Shown piece after piece: positions 10,357 through 21,672 of a stretch of DNA of 64,000 nt (within the stretch, counting starts at the first letter, position 1; every line of letters starts with the position of its first letter). The DNA lies in the NCBI GenBank assembly GCA_949128115.1, contig OX421963.1, positions 57,159,306 through 57,223,305 of the forward strand, written 5' to 3'. Made by a program: the position numbers and the translations under genes. The notes below the pieces were generated by a model. The model worked only from the letters and a program-made list of their open reading frames with translations, did no database searches and was not told the origin of the DNA. The stretch comes from Anaspis maculata. Taxonomy: Eukaryota > Arthropoda > Insecta > Coleoptera > Scraptiidae.

Positions 10357-12602
10357 CAAGGTGTTTCAGCGATTATAGCAGAAAAACCAGCTGTGGGTAG
10401 ATTTCGTGGAAATATGACGAAAACCTATACATATACTATTTTGCAAAGTTCGGCCTAATGATAAAGATACAGCCGTTCAAAATTCACTTTTTTCGGATTT
10501 CAAAATCTTTTAACTCGGGAACGTTCTGACGAAATTGACCTTAATTCAGCAATAGACTGGTTTGTCGAAACTATTAGTACAGGAAAAATAGTAAAAAAAT
10601 CTGCAAAACCTCGGAAAAAATATGGACGTCCTGAAAATTTGATATTCTGTTCAAAATTGAGTGCTCTACAACATATCCAAAATCGCCAAAAATCGCACCC
10701 GGGGGTTTTGAGTTATTGGAGGGGGGGTAAAAAATTGCAACTTAAAATGGAGGGGATGGAACTCGTCAATCCATTGGAAACAAATATGTTATGATTCGAC
10801 GCATCATATCCCGTTGATACCATTTTGACACAAAAAGTGTCAATTACTGTTGAAGGGGGGTCGTGGGGGGGCGAAGCTCTGCTAGGTGGTCCATTTTGTT
10901 TTTCTGGCCATGTAGAACCGATCACAACAAGTTTGGTATCTTTTCCGACTAAATTCAATCTCCTGAACTTGAATCCGATCTGTAAATTTGGATGAAAACA
11001 AGTTTGAACAAGTTAACTTGAAAAAACTTGTTTTTTCTTTGACAATTTTGACGAATTTCTTTATTACTGTTAGAGGTGTTTATCTTTGAAAAATTTTCAG
11101 GGGTCATTTGATTGAGGTGTATTCTTCACGAAAATCATCCACTCAATGTATAATTTTGTTTCTCGAGTTCAAAAAATCGATTTGAACCTGAGCCGGCTCG
11201 GCGCGTTGTCTACTACTGACCAGAACACTACAGCATGCACCTTGAAATGAAAATAGCTCAAACTTTCGAAGAGATAACAACTCATCTTTGAAAATTTGAT
11301 TATCTGTGCAGAATTGAATTCCCTATAACATAAACAAAACCGTCGTGAATCGCACTGCAGGGTTTTGAGTTATTTGAGGGGAGGGGTAACAGTTCATAGA
11401 GCACGAATCTTGGGAAAATGTTATCCTTCTCCTCGAATAACTCAAAATCCTGCAGTGCGATTCATGGCGATTTTGTTTATGTTATAGAGAATTCAATTCT
11501 GCACATATGGGAAAATTTTCAAAGATGAGTTGTTATCTCTTCGGAAGTTTGAGCTATTTTCATTGAAAGGTGCATGCTCTAGTGTTCTGGTCAGGAGTAG
11601 ACGACGCGCCGAGCCGGCTCAGGTTCAAATCGATTTTTTGGATTCGAGAATCAAAATTATACATCAAGTGGATGATTTTCGCGAAGAATACACTTCAATC
11701 CAATGACCCCTGAAAACTTTTTTAAGATGAATACCTCTAACAGTGAAAAAAAAATCTTCAGAATCGTCAAAGAAAAAACAAGTTTTTCCAAGTTAACTTG
11801 TTCAAACTTGTTCTCATCCAAATTTACACATTGGATTCGAGTTCAGGAGATTGAATTTAGTCGGAAAAGATACCAAACTTGTCGTCATCGGTTCTACATG
11901 GCCAGAAAAACAAAATGAACCACCTAGCAGAGCTTCGCCCCCCTCACGACCCCCCTTCAACAGTAATCGACACTTTTTGTGCCAAAATGGTATCAACGGG
12001 ATATGATGTGTCGAATCATAACGTATTTGCTTCCAATTGATTGACGGGCTTCATCCCCTCCATTTTGAGTTACAATTTTTCACCCCCCCTCCAATAACTC
12101 AAAACCCCCGGGTGCGATTTTTGGCGATTTTGGATATGTTGTATAGCACTCAATTCTGAACAGAATATCAAATTTTCACGACGTCCATATTTATTCCGAG
12201 GTTGAAATCTATCTTTCTTGTACTATATGCCGACTCGCCAAATTTGGGAAGAATCTAACCAGTGGCGTAGGAGTTATGTGGATCATTAATTTAGATATGC
12301 ATGCGAATAAAAGGTGACTTACGGTGACCCCCCCGTAGCTTATACGCCACTAGTTGGATTATTTCACAATTTGGCATGTTGGTAGGTAACTTCGACAGAC
12401 CAGCCCATGGTAAATTTGAGCTAATTTCGTCGGAACGTTCCTAAGCTACAAATTTTTGAAATTTGAAAAAGGTGAACTTTGAAGTAGGGCTGTATCGTCA
12501 TCATTAGACTGAACTTTGCAAAATTGGTTAATAAGTTCACGTCATATTTCCAAGAGATCTACTTACAGTTGAATTTTTTGCTACCATCGCTGAAACACCT
12601 TG
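10357..12602. mobile_element. Foldback element, ~2.25 kb, CAAGGTG...CACCTTG termini with TA flanks
   Basis: The arms pair from CAAGGTGTTTCAGCGATTAT at 10357 to its complement ending CACCTTG at 12602, each flanked by TA, and meet near 11400. The pairing covers nearly the whole element and has a few mismatches per hundred bases. Internal sub-blocks include G-rich tracts (AGGGGGGGTAAAAAATTG near 10720, mirrored near 12080). No transposase is recognisable. The 80-odd codon frames at 10713-10958 (minus) and 11703-11918 (plus) overlap the arms. Shorter relatives lie at 34.2 and 59.6 kb. Confidence 0.75.
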
Positions 12603-12609
12603 TATCTTG

Positions 12610-13035
12610 TATAACAGAACCATATGATGGGTCTTTGACATGATACCTACCAACCTACCTAACTCAATCAGTCATTCAGCACACGCTGAAACTCAAACAT
12701 ATGGTAGCCTCTATCCTCTAGAATAACGATGCATGATCATGATTGTATGTATGTATAACTTCCGGCACAATCGCCCTGTAAGTATCGGAATGCAACGCCC
12801 GTAAATCGGAATCTCCCAGTTGAACTTCTGCACGATTCGGAACAGCACCATGAGTATTATTAAAATCAAGCGATGATATTCTCAGTACCTACAGACGAGG
12901 GAGAAATTTCAGCACTTGTAACAATTTACTGCGTGTTTCGTGTTTGTAAAAAACCACCGCCAACAACATGCTTTTCTTTATACAGTATACTCTATCCAGA
13001 ACGTTCTAATTCCTGCCAGTGAGAGATACAATAAA
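12610..13035. other. No gene seen
   Basis: Contains TACCTACCAACCTACCTA at about 12646-12663 and unremarkable AT-rich sequence. Confidence 0.4.
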
Positions 13036-13094
13036 ATGAAACTGCAGCTGATTGTCGTCGAAACTGGAGAAAAGTGGCGTCGAGCTCTACTGAG
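13036..13094 (+). CDS. Candidate short coding exon, unknown product
   Basis: ATG at 13036 begins MKLQLIVVETGEKWRRALL and meets a strong splice donor, CTGAG|GTGAGA, at 13095. The context before the ATG, AATAAA, is acceptable for an insect start. The peptide is only 19 residues plus a split codon, and no second exon was found within the next 300 bases, so the call rests on the start-plus-donor pattern alone and could be accidental. Confidence 0.22.
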
Positions 13095-13319
13095 GTGAGA
13101 AGTGATAATTATTATGATATCTATTGTTTTACTTTACTTCATCTGCGTCCTGCGTCTTTAAAATCACTGTGTCTTGTTCAAATGAAAATGCCGATTCTAC
13201 AATCGTTTCTTATTGTAATTATGTAGGTAATATAAATATTGGCGAAACGTAGCGACTGATTGAACAGTGAATCTATATATCCGTCTTTCACAGTAAAAGA
13301 CGGTAAAAGGTAAATACAT

Positions 13320-13746
13320 TGAGGCTGTATTCGCAGGGTATCAATATTTCTCTCTCAAAAATTGAGCTAGAAAGATACAGAGATTTTGATGAGATTCCAA
13401 TCAATGTTTGTTCACTTTGTTTCCGTTTGGATTACACTCCACATTTTTTTAGTTTCCGAGCCCTAAAAACTGGAAAAGTTTCTAAAACATTGATGGCACA
13501 TTTTTTGACAAACGAAAAAATTATCAACTGTTTCACAATTTTGAGAGACGCAGAAAATTGAATACATGGCCATTTTTTTAAAGTTGTGAATAAAAAAGAA
13601 AAAAATATTTTCTCACATAATTGAAAAACCGCTATGTATTTAGTTTTCTTATACACTCAGGACACCGTATAAAAAAATTGAGTTTTTATCTTTATTTCTA
13701 AGAGAGAAACCTCAAAGATAATTTTGCCCTGCTGAGAATACAGCCT
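13320..13746. mobile_element. Non-autonomous element with GGCTGTATTC termini (compact copy)
   Basis: Bounded by GGCTGTATTCGCAG (13322) and its near-complement CTGAGAATACAGCC (ending 13746), followed by TTA. The sequence matches both edges of the 45.7-49.8 kb structure: CAGGGTATCAATATTTCTC at the left, CACCGTATAAAAAAATTGAG and GAGAATACAGCC at the right. That structure has several kilobases inserted in the middle. The 80-codon frame at 13319-13561 is a by-product. Termini and a possible 3-bp TTA/TGA duplication recall PIF/Harbinger MITEs, but this is weak. Confidence 0.6.
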
Positions 13747-13749
13747 TAA

Positions 13750-14340
13750 TTTCTTATTAGAAGGTCCGACCTTGAATTATAACCAAAAAAACACATGTTC
13801 CTATTGAACAGGTGACAAAAATGATTTGCCGAGTTTCTTTTTGTACAATGGATGGTATCTATCTCTTGGTGCCCTATACTCGCACCCGGTGCTCTATCCT
13901 ATTCGGCCCCTCTCCTCTGTGCGTAGATGCGAAGTTACTTAAATAATAATGTCATGCTCTTGAACTTGGTTTGAACCAATAATATCTATTATCATTGTAA
14001 GAAATCACTGACATCACCTTTTAAATAGATCTGATTTGTATGTCAATGTAAAAAGTACAACTACCTAAGTACTAACACAGACGACTCATGGTTATTCCCA
14101 CAAATGTTTTAAACCGAGTGACTATTTTGAAGGCAACCGTTTTTCTATTATTAAACGGCTCGATTTTTTGATTTTTATTCTTGGACTCGGAAAAAGTTAT
14201 CGTAAACTGTGTTTATTCACAATCACTGTTGTAATGATTACTGTAACAAAACTTGCAATTGTAAACTACAATAAGATCGATGCAGTCGTGTTTTAATAAG
14301 TTATGTAGGTAACTACTTTGCCCGCCAGAAGTCATTGAAA
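13750..14340. other. No gene seen
   Basis: AT-rich unique sequence without recognisable coding or repeat structure. Confidence 0.4.
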
Positions 14341-14342
14341 TA

Positions 14343-14524
14343 CCGTATGTTCGTTAAAATCATGAATTAGGGCAGGCTATGGGAGTAAAAACGTATGTCG
14401 TGAATTTATCAATAATCACTCAAATTTGATGTCAACATGATGAACCGTCGTCATGGAATACATTTTGGACATACGTTTCGAAGTTCACAGCCTGCCCTAA
14501 TTCAGGATTTTAACGAACATACGG
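14343..14524. mobile_element. MITE, 182 bp, CCGTATGTTCGTTAAAATCA termini, TA flanks
   Basis: TIRs of about 40 bp (CCGTATGTTCGTTAAAATCA, then TGAATTAGGGCAGGCT) pair with the right end, with TA on both sides. A second copy lies at 26992-27174. A different MITE at 44453 and 54935 starts with the same CCGTATG heptamer. Non-coding. Confidence 0.8.
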
Positions 14525-14881
14525 TAGTTAAAAAAAAACATCCTGGGGCTTAGAAAACTGAACTTGTTTTAGAACTAATTTTTTTCGGTGTCAGTTCGTA
14601 AATCCGAGTGTTTTTTTTGCAAATCAGAAGGTGTTCTGTATCGTAATACGTCGCAAATAGGGGATGGATTTTTACTTTTCCGACCCCTCACTAATGAAAG
14701 GGAAGTATGTATTGTGATCGTGCGACAAAAAAATACTGACGGATATATCCGTTCTGAAGTCACCAAAGACGATTTGGACCATTTTAAGAGCGATGTCTGT
14801 CTGTAGGTATCTTTGTAATCTCTCATGATAACGGTCAAGTCCTTGCTCCGATTGAGTTGAAATTTGACATAATAGCTGTAT

Positions 14882-14998
14882 GCTGTATTAGGTACACTAC
14901 ACAATTTCTTGAACAATCTGCCAAAATAATGTCAAAAAACAATGAACCTGATTGTTCAACTGACAGATTGTTCAAGAAATTGTGTAGTGTAATACAGC
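14882..14998. mobile_element. Small palindromic MITE, ~115 bp
   Basis: CACTACACAATTTCTTGAAC at about 14894 pairs with the complement ending GTGTAGTG at 14989, and GCTGTATTA / TAATACAGC lie at the ends. A deleted copy of about 50 bp sits at 60030-60083 inside another repeat. Confidence 0.7.
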
Positions 14999-15039
14999 TT
15001 TAATAGTTTAAAAGACGGATTTTGAGCGATATGCTTATA

Positions 15040-15140
15040 CAGGGTGATTTTTTAAAAAGGATCCACTCCAAATTTCTCTCTGCACAATTTTTTTCTGGGA
15101 AAAATGCTGAAACAGGTCGATTTTATAGTCAGTAATAATA
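15040..15140. mobile_element. TA-CAGGGTG terminus of a decayed element
   Basis: TATACAGGGTGATTTTTTAA at about 15037 is one of the recurrent CAGGGTG ends. A matching CACCCTGTATAG lies at about 15978 on the other side of the first palindrome arm, so a ~940-bp element may once have spanned 15040-15985. Confidence 0.4.
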
Positions 15141-17725
15141 TAACAAGTGGTATGATTATCATCGATGATAATTTCGAATGGAATCGTGCAGGGCCGATTC
15201 TGGCTCGTCGGCCGCCCTTGTGCGAAAAATATTTGGCCGCCTGCCAGCTGTAGCCCCGCAGCAATTTTCTAACGGGGGCGTCCGGGCTCTCTGAAAATTG
15301 CGCCACAGGCGATTTTTTTTTTCACTTTTGCGGGCCTAAAACCGCCAAAGCCCCCCCTCTCATTTTAAACAAAATTATGAACAATTATAATCTATTTTGC
15401 GCTGAGGATCAAGGTGCGTCCATGGCCACCTCACTCAGGGCCGATTCTGAGTGGTGTGCTGGGTGTGCCCCTGCACAGGGGCGGCCAAAATTCAAGGGCG
15501 GCGAGAAGTCTCCAATTTTTTCTTCTTTTTCCAACGAAAAATTGAGTGTCGAAAAAGGAACTGATGTTATGATTTTCGAGACCGACGGCAGCCGCCCTGC
15601 GTAAATTGTGATTTTTTAGTGCCGAAAAAATACAACAGGTTGTCAAGAATGGAGGCGAGGCGGCCGCCCTGCGTCAAGTATTATAGATATCAGAGTTCTT
15701 TCTCAGATAAGTATCTGAGGAAGGGCAAGAACTTTCATCTCTTGGTAACATTTCGGATAGTCTGTTTGAAATGGGATCGGCGTGAAAAATGCGGTGTACA
15801 TAGTACAAAAAAAAATCACAACTTTCAAAAAAACCGCACTACGATCAAAATTCGAAGACTGTTTAGAGATATTGATATGTGCTTTTCAGAACTGCACTCA
15901 GAAAGAATCTGGGATCTTTTTCACCAGAAGCGGGACATTGAATATTGTGGACCGGTTTTGCATTTCTTCTGTTTTCACCCTGTATAGCTCACTCAACGTC
16001 GTTGAACCTCTGTACCATCCAAGTATCTTACAGCCAAAAAAACACGCTATCCAGCATGACCACGATTTGCAAAATCGATCCATTTTTACCTGAGATATTC
16101 ACATTTGAAGTGAGGCAAAATTTTCTAGTGAATCAGTTCAATTGTTGCCCAGTTTATTTGAACAGCTTTATCTGATTCCATCCAACTACAAAATCAATAT
16201 GCTTACCTATGGATTAGTATAAGTGCCTAAAAACTCATCTATAGGTCGCGGGGACATAACCGTCACCTTGGCACCCGCTATGGCAGCGTTGCAGGTATGC
16301 CTGACGTGGCAACTGCGCAATGCGCATCCTTTTCGTCGTTGAATTGACATAAAATGCTCGCGCAAGCGCAGACAGGGTGCCAAGGTACCGCTGTAGAGAC
16401 TCGTTTGTTTTTGACATTTCTCAGACAAATCTTGAGTTTAGCACAATTATTTTTTTGATAAAGTGGCAATTGTTCAATAAATCATCTATATAATTTATTA
16501 CAACTTAAGAAAACGGTATTCACAACTACTAGTGAAAATAACATTATACCATATACCCATCTTTAGCACGCGATTTTTGCTCCCGCGACCTATAGGGTGT
16601 GCCAAGGGATATGCTGAAGTAAGGTGGCCATGGACGCACCTTGATCCTCAGCGGAAAATAGATTAAAATTGTTCATAATTTTCTTTAAAATGTGGGGGGC
16701 TTTGGCGGTTTTAGGCCCGCAAAAGTGAAAAAAATCGCCTGCGGTGCAATTTCTAGAGAGCCCAGACGCCCCCGCTGGAAAATTGCTGCGGGGTTACAGC
16801 TGGCGGGCAGCCAAATATTTTTCGCACAAGGGCGGCCGACGAGCCAGAATCGGCCCTGACCTCACTTCAGCATATCCTTTGACATACCCTATAGATGAGT
16901 TTTTAGGCACTTATACCAATTCATAGGTAAGTATATTGATTTTATAGTTGAATGGAATCAGAGAAAGCTGTTCAAATAGATGGTTGTTTATTGATAAGAA
17001 GGCAAAACCCAGAAGAAGGTCATAATCATTGGTAAAATACCTATAATCTTGAAAACACAGCAACTTGCAAAATTCTGAAAACAAAAAGAACTTATGACAA
17101 ACCTAATATGTACTTATTTGGTATATAAAAGGTAAGTACCAGGTCTATAAGTAGTAGGTACTAGGTATATCTATAAGAAGGGTCGGTATTTCCGAGGGTA
17201 TTTCCATTCCCTCAAAAAGTTTTGAATAGGCTATTTGTCAAATAAACCCTGCGCAGAGCGTAAAGCGCAAAGTTCATCAGTCAAACAAACTATCCGAAAT
17301 GTTACCAAGAAATGAAAATTCTTGCATTTCCTCAGATACTTATTTGAGAAAGAAGTCTAATATGTTTAATAGTTGACGCAGGGCGGCCGCCTCGCCTCCA
17401 TTCTTGACAGCCTGTTGTATTTTTTCGGCACTAAAAAATCACAATTTAGGCAGGGCGGCCGCCTTCGGTCTCGAAAATCATAACATCAGTTCCTTTTTCG
17501 ACACTCAATTTTTCGTTAGAAAAAATTGGGCGACTTTTCGTCGCCCTTGAATTTTGGCCGCACTTGTGCAGGGGCACTCCCAGCACACCACTCAGAATCG
17601 TCCCTGGAATCGTGCCTGCAAATTCAACGACTGCGGAGCACTGCGGTAGCACAACTGCACAGTTGAATGTGCAGCATCGATTCCATGAGAAAATATCATC
17701 GATTAATAATCATACCACGAGTTAA
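15140..17725. mobile_element. Composite palindrome, ~2.6 kb, at least three nested inverted repeats
   Basis: Outer pair: GTGGTATGATTAT with CATCGATGATAA (about 15147-15171) against 17685-17712. Next pair: 15430-15770, containing AGTGGTGTGCTGGGTGTGCC and CTCAGATAAGTATCTGAGG, against 17280-17610. Third pair: 15186-15440, containing GGCGGTTTTAGG on the opposite strand, against 16620-16860. Fourth pair: 16130-16255 against 16885-16985. Because one left block pairs with two different right blocks, several duplications or insertions must be superposed. The frames in it are arm sequence, not genes. Confidence 0.65.
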
Positions 17726-18000
17726 ATTCAACAAGACTTTATAACAAATTGAAAAAATTGAATTGTATACTTACATCAGACATTTCAAGGCAAATCTAAG
17801 GTTCACCTATTTAGTGTCTATATGCATTACAAAAAAGCAATTCAAAGATTCGTCCATCGTTAGTAAAGCGTATTGCATAGACATGATTTTCTATGTTACG
17901 AGCGGATCCCATGTGAATCCACCCAATGTGACATTTCTCTGATCTGAATGCCTGTGTCAACGTCAACACCAGAGACGAATGCTGTATCTGTATATACAGT
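17726..18000. other. No gene seen
   Basis: Unique AT-rich sequence between the composite palindrome and the next repeat. Confidence 0.4.
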
Positions 18001-19260
18001 GTGGTCCGACTTTTATGTCATTGAATTTAAGGATCGATAGAGAATGAAAAATGAAGGGGACTTTCTCCAGAAAACATATTTGAGAAATGCCCAATAACAG
18101 AGATACAGCCCTTCAACGTTGGAAATAAATAATCGTTTTTTCCGCATAACTTTTGAACCGTTCAACCGATTTGATTCAAAATAGAACCAAAGGTCTATTG
18201 AAATTATCCCTTGTCGAACAATAGGCTAGTGGACATGGGTTTTTTTATTTCTTTTTATGAAAGATCCTCCCAAAATTGTTGCATTGGCAAGATGATTTTG
18301 TTTAAAAAAGTTTTTGTACATATAAAAAAAACATGAAAAAGATTTGTCTGTTTGAATGGCGCGGCAAGTGCGTGACGTCACATTTTGAAGAGCCAATAGA
18401 AACTCTAGTTGGCCATTCGATGACTTGAGAACACCTTCTCGTTTTGAACTGATTTATACCAAAAAAATATAATGAAATGCTGGAGTGCTATGGTTTGACC
18501 TTACATTTTGGTCGATTCTTCCTTAAAATTCACTAATTTTTGCTCGTGCAGGCTTCGGATTAATGTCACAACAGTGTTATTAGTGCCATATGAGTGGCAG
18601 TACTGCGAGTGTCGCATACCATATGTCAATCCCACGTCAAATAATCTATTTTTTTCAATACAATTTCGCTTCATAATACATAACTCCATGCAATGGCATC
18701 AAAAATAAGTTCCTTGTGATAAAGTTGTGCTCGTACGTGAAAATACACCACTACGTAATAGATCCAGAACGAATGCTTCGGTCGAATGTGAAATGCGTTC
18801 CCCTTCCCTTCTTCTCTCCCACCTCCCAGCCCACTTTCAAGCTGTGACGTAGCATATTATTCCTGATTTGAATAAGTCCACTTTCAAATTGATTTCTTAC
18901 CGAAATGAAATCATATTTCGAAAAACTTTTCCAACTACAAATTCGTCATTCAGATATTTATCAGGTTTATGATACTTTTATACTGAAATGCGATTGATGT
19001 CCAGTAGCCTATTATAACATGTTCCATAAAAAAGTTTTTTAGGGGCGTATAGACATTAGGGGGTGTCCCTACTTTTCACCCCATATTTTTCACCCCCCTA
19101 GTTATTTTTGGAAACTGTTCATAATTTTGAATTCTATGTTCAATTTTGAAGAAAAACTCACTCTTGCAAAATTTTGATTAGAAGTTTCTTTGGGAGATAT
19201 TTAGGATTGAAGGTTTGGAAGTTATCACGTTTTAAACTCTTTCATTAGTATCCCATTAGT
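18000..19260. repeat. Diverged dispersed repeat, relative of 53883-54570
   Basis: TATATACAGTGTGGTCCGAC at its left end resembles the TA-CAGGGTG termini. CATAACTTTTGAACCGTTCA at about 18148 and the 19020-19250 stretch (GGGGCGTATAGAC, TTCACCCC, GCAAAATTTTGATTAGAAG) match 53883-54300 in order. Between them, 18340-19010 has no counterpart there and may be a separate insertion. CGTGACGTCAC occurs at 18372. No gene recognised. Confidence 0.45.
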
Positions 19261-19395
19261 ATTTTTTTATGTATTTTCAGTGCAGTTTACATGCAGTGCA
19301 TGCAGTTTACATTCAAAATAAAAGTTAACCTCAAACTGAAATCAATCTGACAGGAGGTAAACAAGCCGAAATCGGTGATAAATTCAATTGTTTTT

Positions 19396-19414
19396 TATTG
19401 TCGTATGTAATACA
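19396..19414 (+). repeat. Left stub of the dispersed repeat split by the 1.9 kb element
   Basis: ATTGTCGTATGTAATACA matches the sequence before CCGATAGGTGAGG in the intact copy at 27.24 kb. The remainder of the repeat resumes at 21319 on the far side of the inserted element. Confidence 0.65.
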
Positions 19415-19523
19415 GGAGTTTGTGTAATACACTACTCGTCCTCCAATCACAGCACAGCTTGGCTTGTAGGCTGTGGCTGGATCGGGGCGCGGCGGGCAGA
19501 CACAGAGTGACAGCGCTGTCATT

Positions 19524-20097
19524 ATGGACTTAGATTTTTTTTCGATTGTGCTGGTTTTTATTCTGAGGGAATTTTTTGGCGTCGTCAGCATGCGAATAAT
19601 ACGGCAACCGGTTGAAAACGTTCATCCGTGGAATGCAAAAGGAGAACCTCTAATATCGGGTAAGTTCAATTTGACTGGGGAAAACAGAAATGCATTTTTG
19701 TTTACTTTTATTATAGGCCAGTGTAGGAGTACTGAACAGGCAAAGAAGCCACTTCTGCTCTGCTTCATTCTATCACATGGACAGAGATATGGATCAGAAA
19801 ACATCGCTATCCTGGCTGGCCCAGGCCCATGCCCATGAAGGGATCTCAGAAGTTATTGAGGTTATGTTGCTCTGTGTTTTGTTGAAGTCCTTCTGACGTG
19901 GCCTAGCTGGCAAGGAAACCGCACTTTAGAGCATTCCGGTTTTGAAGGTAATAGTCTACAAGGCAATAAATGCACAAATTCATTGTAGTTTGCTTTTTCA
20001 GAAGACAATCGATAGCTATAGCACCAGGCCAGGCTCCACCAGGACCAAGATAAAGACAGTTTGGAATCACCACTACAAGAGCCGCTTTTCCGCTCGG
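19524..20097 (+). pseudogene. Captured gene fragment, left-arm copy, three apparent exons
   Basis: ATG at 19524 opens MDLDFFSIVLVFILREFFG and runs via HPWNAKGEPLISG to a textbook donor, TCGG|GTAAGT, at 19660. A 57-bp intron ends TTTTATTATAG at 19716. Exon 2 continues to AAG|GTAATA at 19948. A second 54-bp intron ends TTTGCTTTTTCAG at 20001, and exon 3 runs into the arm end near 20097. The splice sites are present in the other arm at mirrored positions. Reading frames differ between arms: here exon 2 read in one frame gives ..CFILSHGQRYGSENIAILAG then a stop, and in another gives KTSLSWLAQAHAHEGIS. The parent gene is not recognised; resemblance of LSHG to the caspase histidine motif is too short to use. 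Probably non-functional. Confidence 0.5.
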
Positions 20098-20629
20098 TGG
20101 AGTCAAGGTACTTGAGCCCAACATTCTGACATCAATACGTTTACTTAGTTGGAAATTATTTTGCAGTTTTTCTACGAGCCTGAGATGAACCGCAAGACAG
20201 TAAGACAAGACACGACAAGGCAGGCACTGTACAAAATGAGCCTGACAACCTGTAGGCTGATATTGTTTTCTAAGACTTGACATAATAAATATCTTGTAGT
20301 GCTTACCTGCTGAATAATTTTAATGTCTGAAATGTTATTTTTCTTACACTATAATGAAAAACTGAAAATAAATTGCAACAAGTTATTTATTGTGTTTAGT
20401 AAGTATCTAGCAATTGAATAAAAATTGTTACAAAAGGAACACTGAACTGATAAGAGGGAACATCTGGTGCCAGTTACCTTCAATCCATCTCTCAAATTTT
20501 GTCGAACAAAATCATAACTCGGAATAGTGTTCATTTATAATAAAAAAAGCGGACCATACATGCAGTGTCTTGTTCTTTCCTATTCACTGTGATGGTAATA
20601 TGAGTAAACCGTATGGGGGGGAGGGAGCA
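20098..20629. other. Single-copy spacer between the arms
   Basis: Contains GACAAGACACGACAAGGC and AT-rich sequence with no arm counterpart. No gene recognised. Confidence 0.5.
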
Positions 20630-21205
20630 GGAAGGGCTTTTGTAGTGGTGATTCCAAACTGTCTTTGTTTTGGTCCTGGTGGAGCCTGGCCTGGTGCTAT
20701 GCTATAGCTATCGATTGTCTTCTGAAAAAGCAAACTACAATGAATTTGTGCAGTTATTGTCTTGTAGACCATTACCTTCAGAACCGAATGCTCTAAAGTG
20801 CGGTTTCCTTGCCAGCAAGGCGGGCTAGGCCTCGTCAAAGCGGACTTCAATAAAACACAGAGCAACATAACCTTAATAACTTCTGAGATCCCTTCATGGG
20901 CATGGGCTTGGGCCAGCCAGGATAGCGATGTTTTCTGCTCCGTATCTCTGTCCATGTGATAGAATGAAGCTAAAGTGGCTTCTTTGCCTGTTCAGTACTC
21001 CTACACTGGCCTATAATAAAAGTAAACAAAAATGCATTTCTGTTTTCCCCAGTCAAATTGAACTTACCCGATATTAGAGGTTCTCCTTTTGCATTCCACG
21101 GATGAACGTTTTCAACCGGTTGCCGTATTATTCGCATGCTGACGACGCCAAAAAAATTCCCTCAGAATAAAAACCAGCACAATCGAAAAAAAAATCTAAG
21201 TCCAT
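20584..21205 (-). pseudogene. Captured gene fragment, right-arm copy, three apparent exons
   Basis: Mirror of the left-arm fragment. ATG at 21205 is followed by nine T where the left copy has eight, shifting exon 1. The first intron, 21067-21011 (57 bp), and second, 20775-20722 (54 bp), keep GT...AG ends. Exon 2 carries MDRDTEQKTSLSWLAQAHAH and LTRPSPPCWQGNRTLEHSVL, and exon 3 continues KTIDSYSIAPGQAPPGPKQ. Both introns are multiples of three, so the frame also reads through unspliced from 20955 to 20584, which explains the long open stretch. This frame is longer than that of the left copy and is my preferred native one. The source gene is unidentified. Confidence 0.5.
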
Positions 21206-21318
21206 AATGACAGCGCCGTCACTCTGTGTCTGCCCGCCGCGCCCCGACCCCTCCAGCCACAGCCTACAAGCCAAGCTGTGCTGTGATTGGAGGACGAGTA
21301 GTGTATTACACAAACTCC

Positions 21319-21600
21319 TTATGTAGGACACCGATAGGTGAGGTGTATTATCGCTACATCGAGGATTTTCACGAGGGGATCCGAGTGTACATCGAGATGT
21401 AAAGCGATAATATCTCGAACCTAGAGGTGTATTTGTTAAGACAATTAACCGAACAACACTGAAAATCTTCCTAAAAAAGTGAAAACTACTTGAATGTTCA
21501 AGGTTGGCCATTCTGGAGGGGTGTTTTCACCAATGACCTTGGTGGTAATACACTTATACGGCCTACTATTTTAAAGAGTGAGGTGAATTGTCGCTGTGAT
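21319..21600 (+). repeat. Dispersed repeat (right part), hairpin-bearing
   Basis: From ACACCGATAGGTGAGGTGTA to GAGGTGAATTGTC it matches 27242-27513 almost base for base. A conserved hairpin lies at its left: TTATCGCTACATCGAG against its partner ATGTAAAGCGATAA. Subsequent words CAAGGTTGGCCATTCTGGAG and CAATGACCTTGGTGG form a second potential pairing. Non-coding. Confidence 0.7.
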
Positions 21601-21672
21601 ATCCTCTTGGTACCCCGAATCCGTGCATCTCATTGGCTGAAGCACAGTCTAGTTACCTATGCGTTATACATA

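Larger units (their letters stand above)
19415..21318. mobile_element. Mutator-like (Pack-MULE-type) foldback element carrying mirrored gene fragments
   Basis: The arms begin GGAGTTTGTGTAATACACTA at 19415 and end with the complement at 21318. They pair over about 680 bp each (19415-20095 with 20630-21318). The intact dispersed repeat at 27.24 kb shows the unoccupied site, CGTATGTAATACACCGATAG. Here the left flank is TATGTAATACA and the right flank TATGTAGGACA, i.e. an approximately 9-11 bp target duplication with two later changes. Long terminal inverted repeats, a duplication of that length and enclosed exon-like gene pieces are the pattern known for Mutator-like elements that capture genes. 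No transposase is present. Assignment to the Mutator superfamily is inference. Confidence 0.65.

Noticed and set aside
16207..16469. Three overlapping minus-strand frames near 16.3 kb
   Set aside because: Mutually overlapping shadows inside the composite palindrome with no conserved motif.
19718..19838. Caspase fragment (CFILSHG)
   Set aside because: Only the LSHG core is shared, the frame stops shortly after, and the other reading frame is longer in the mirrored copy.
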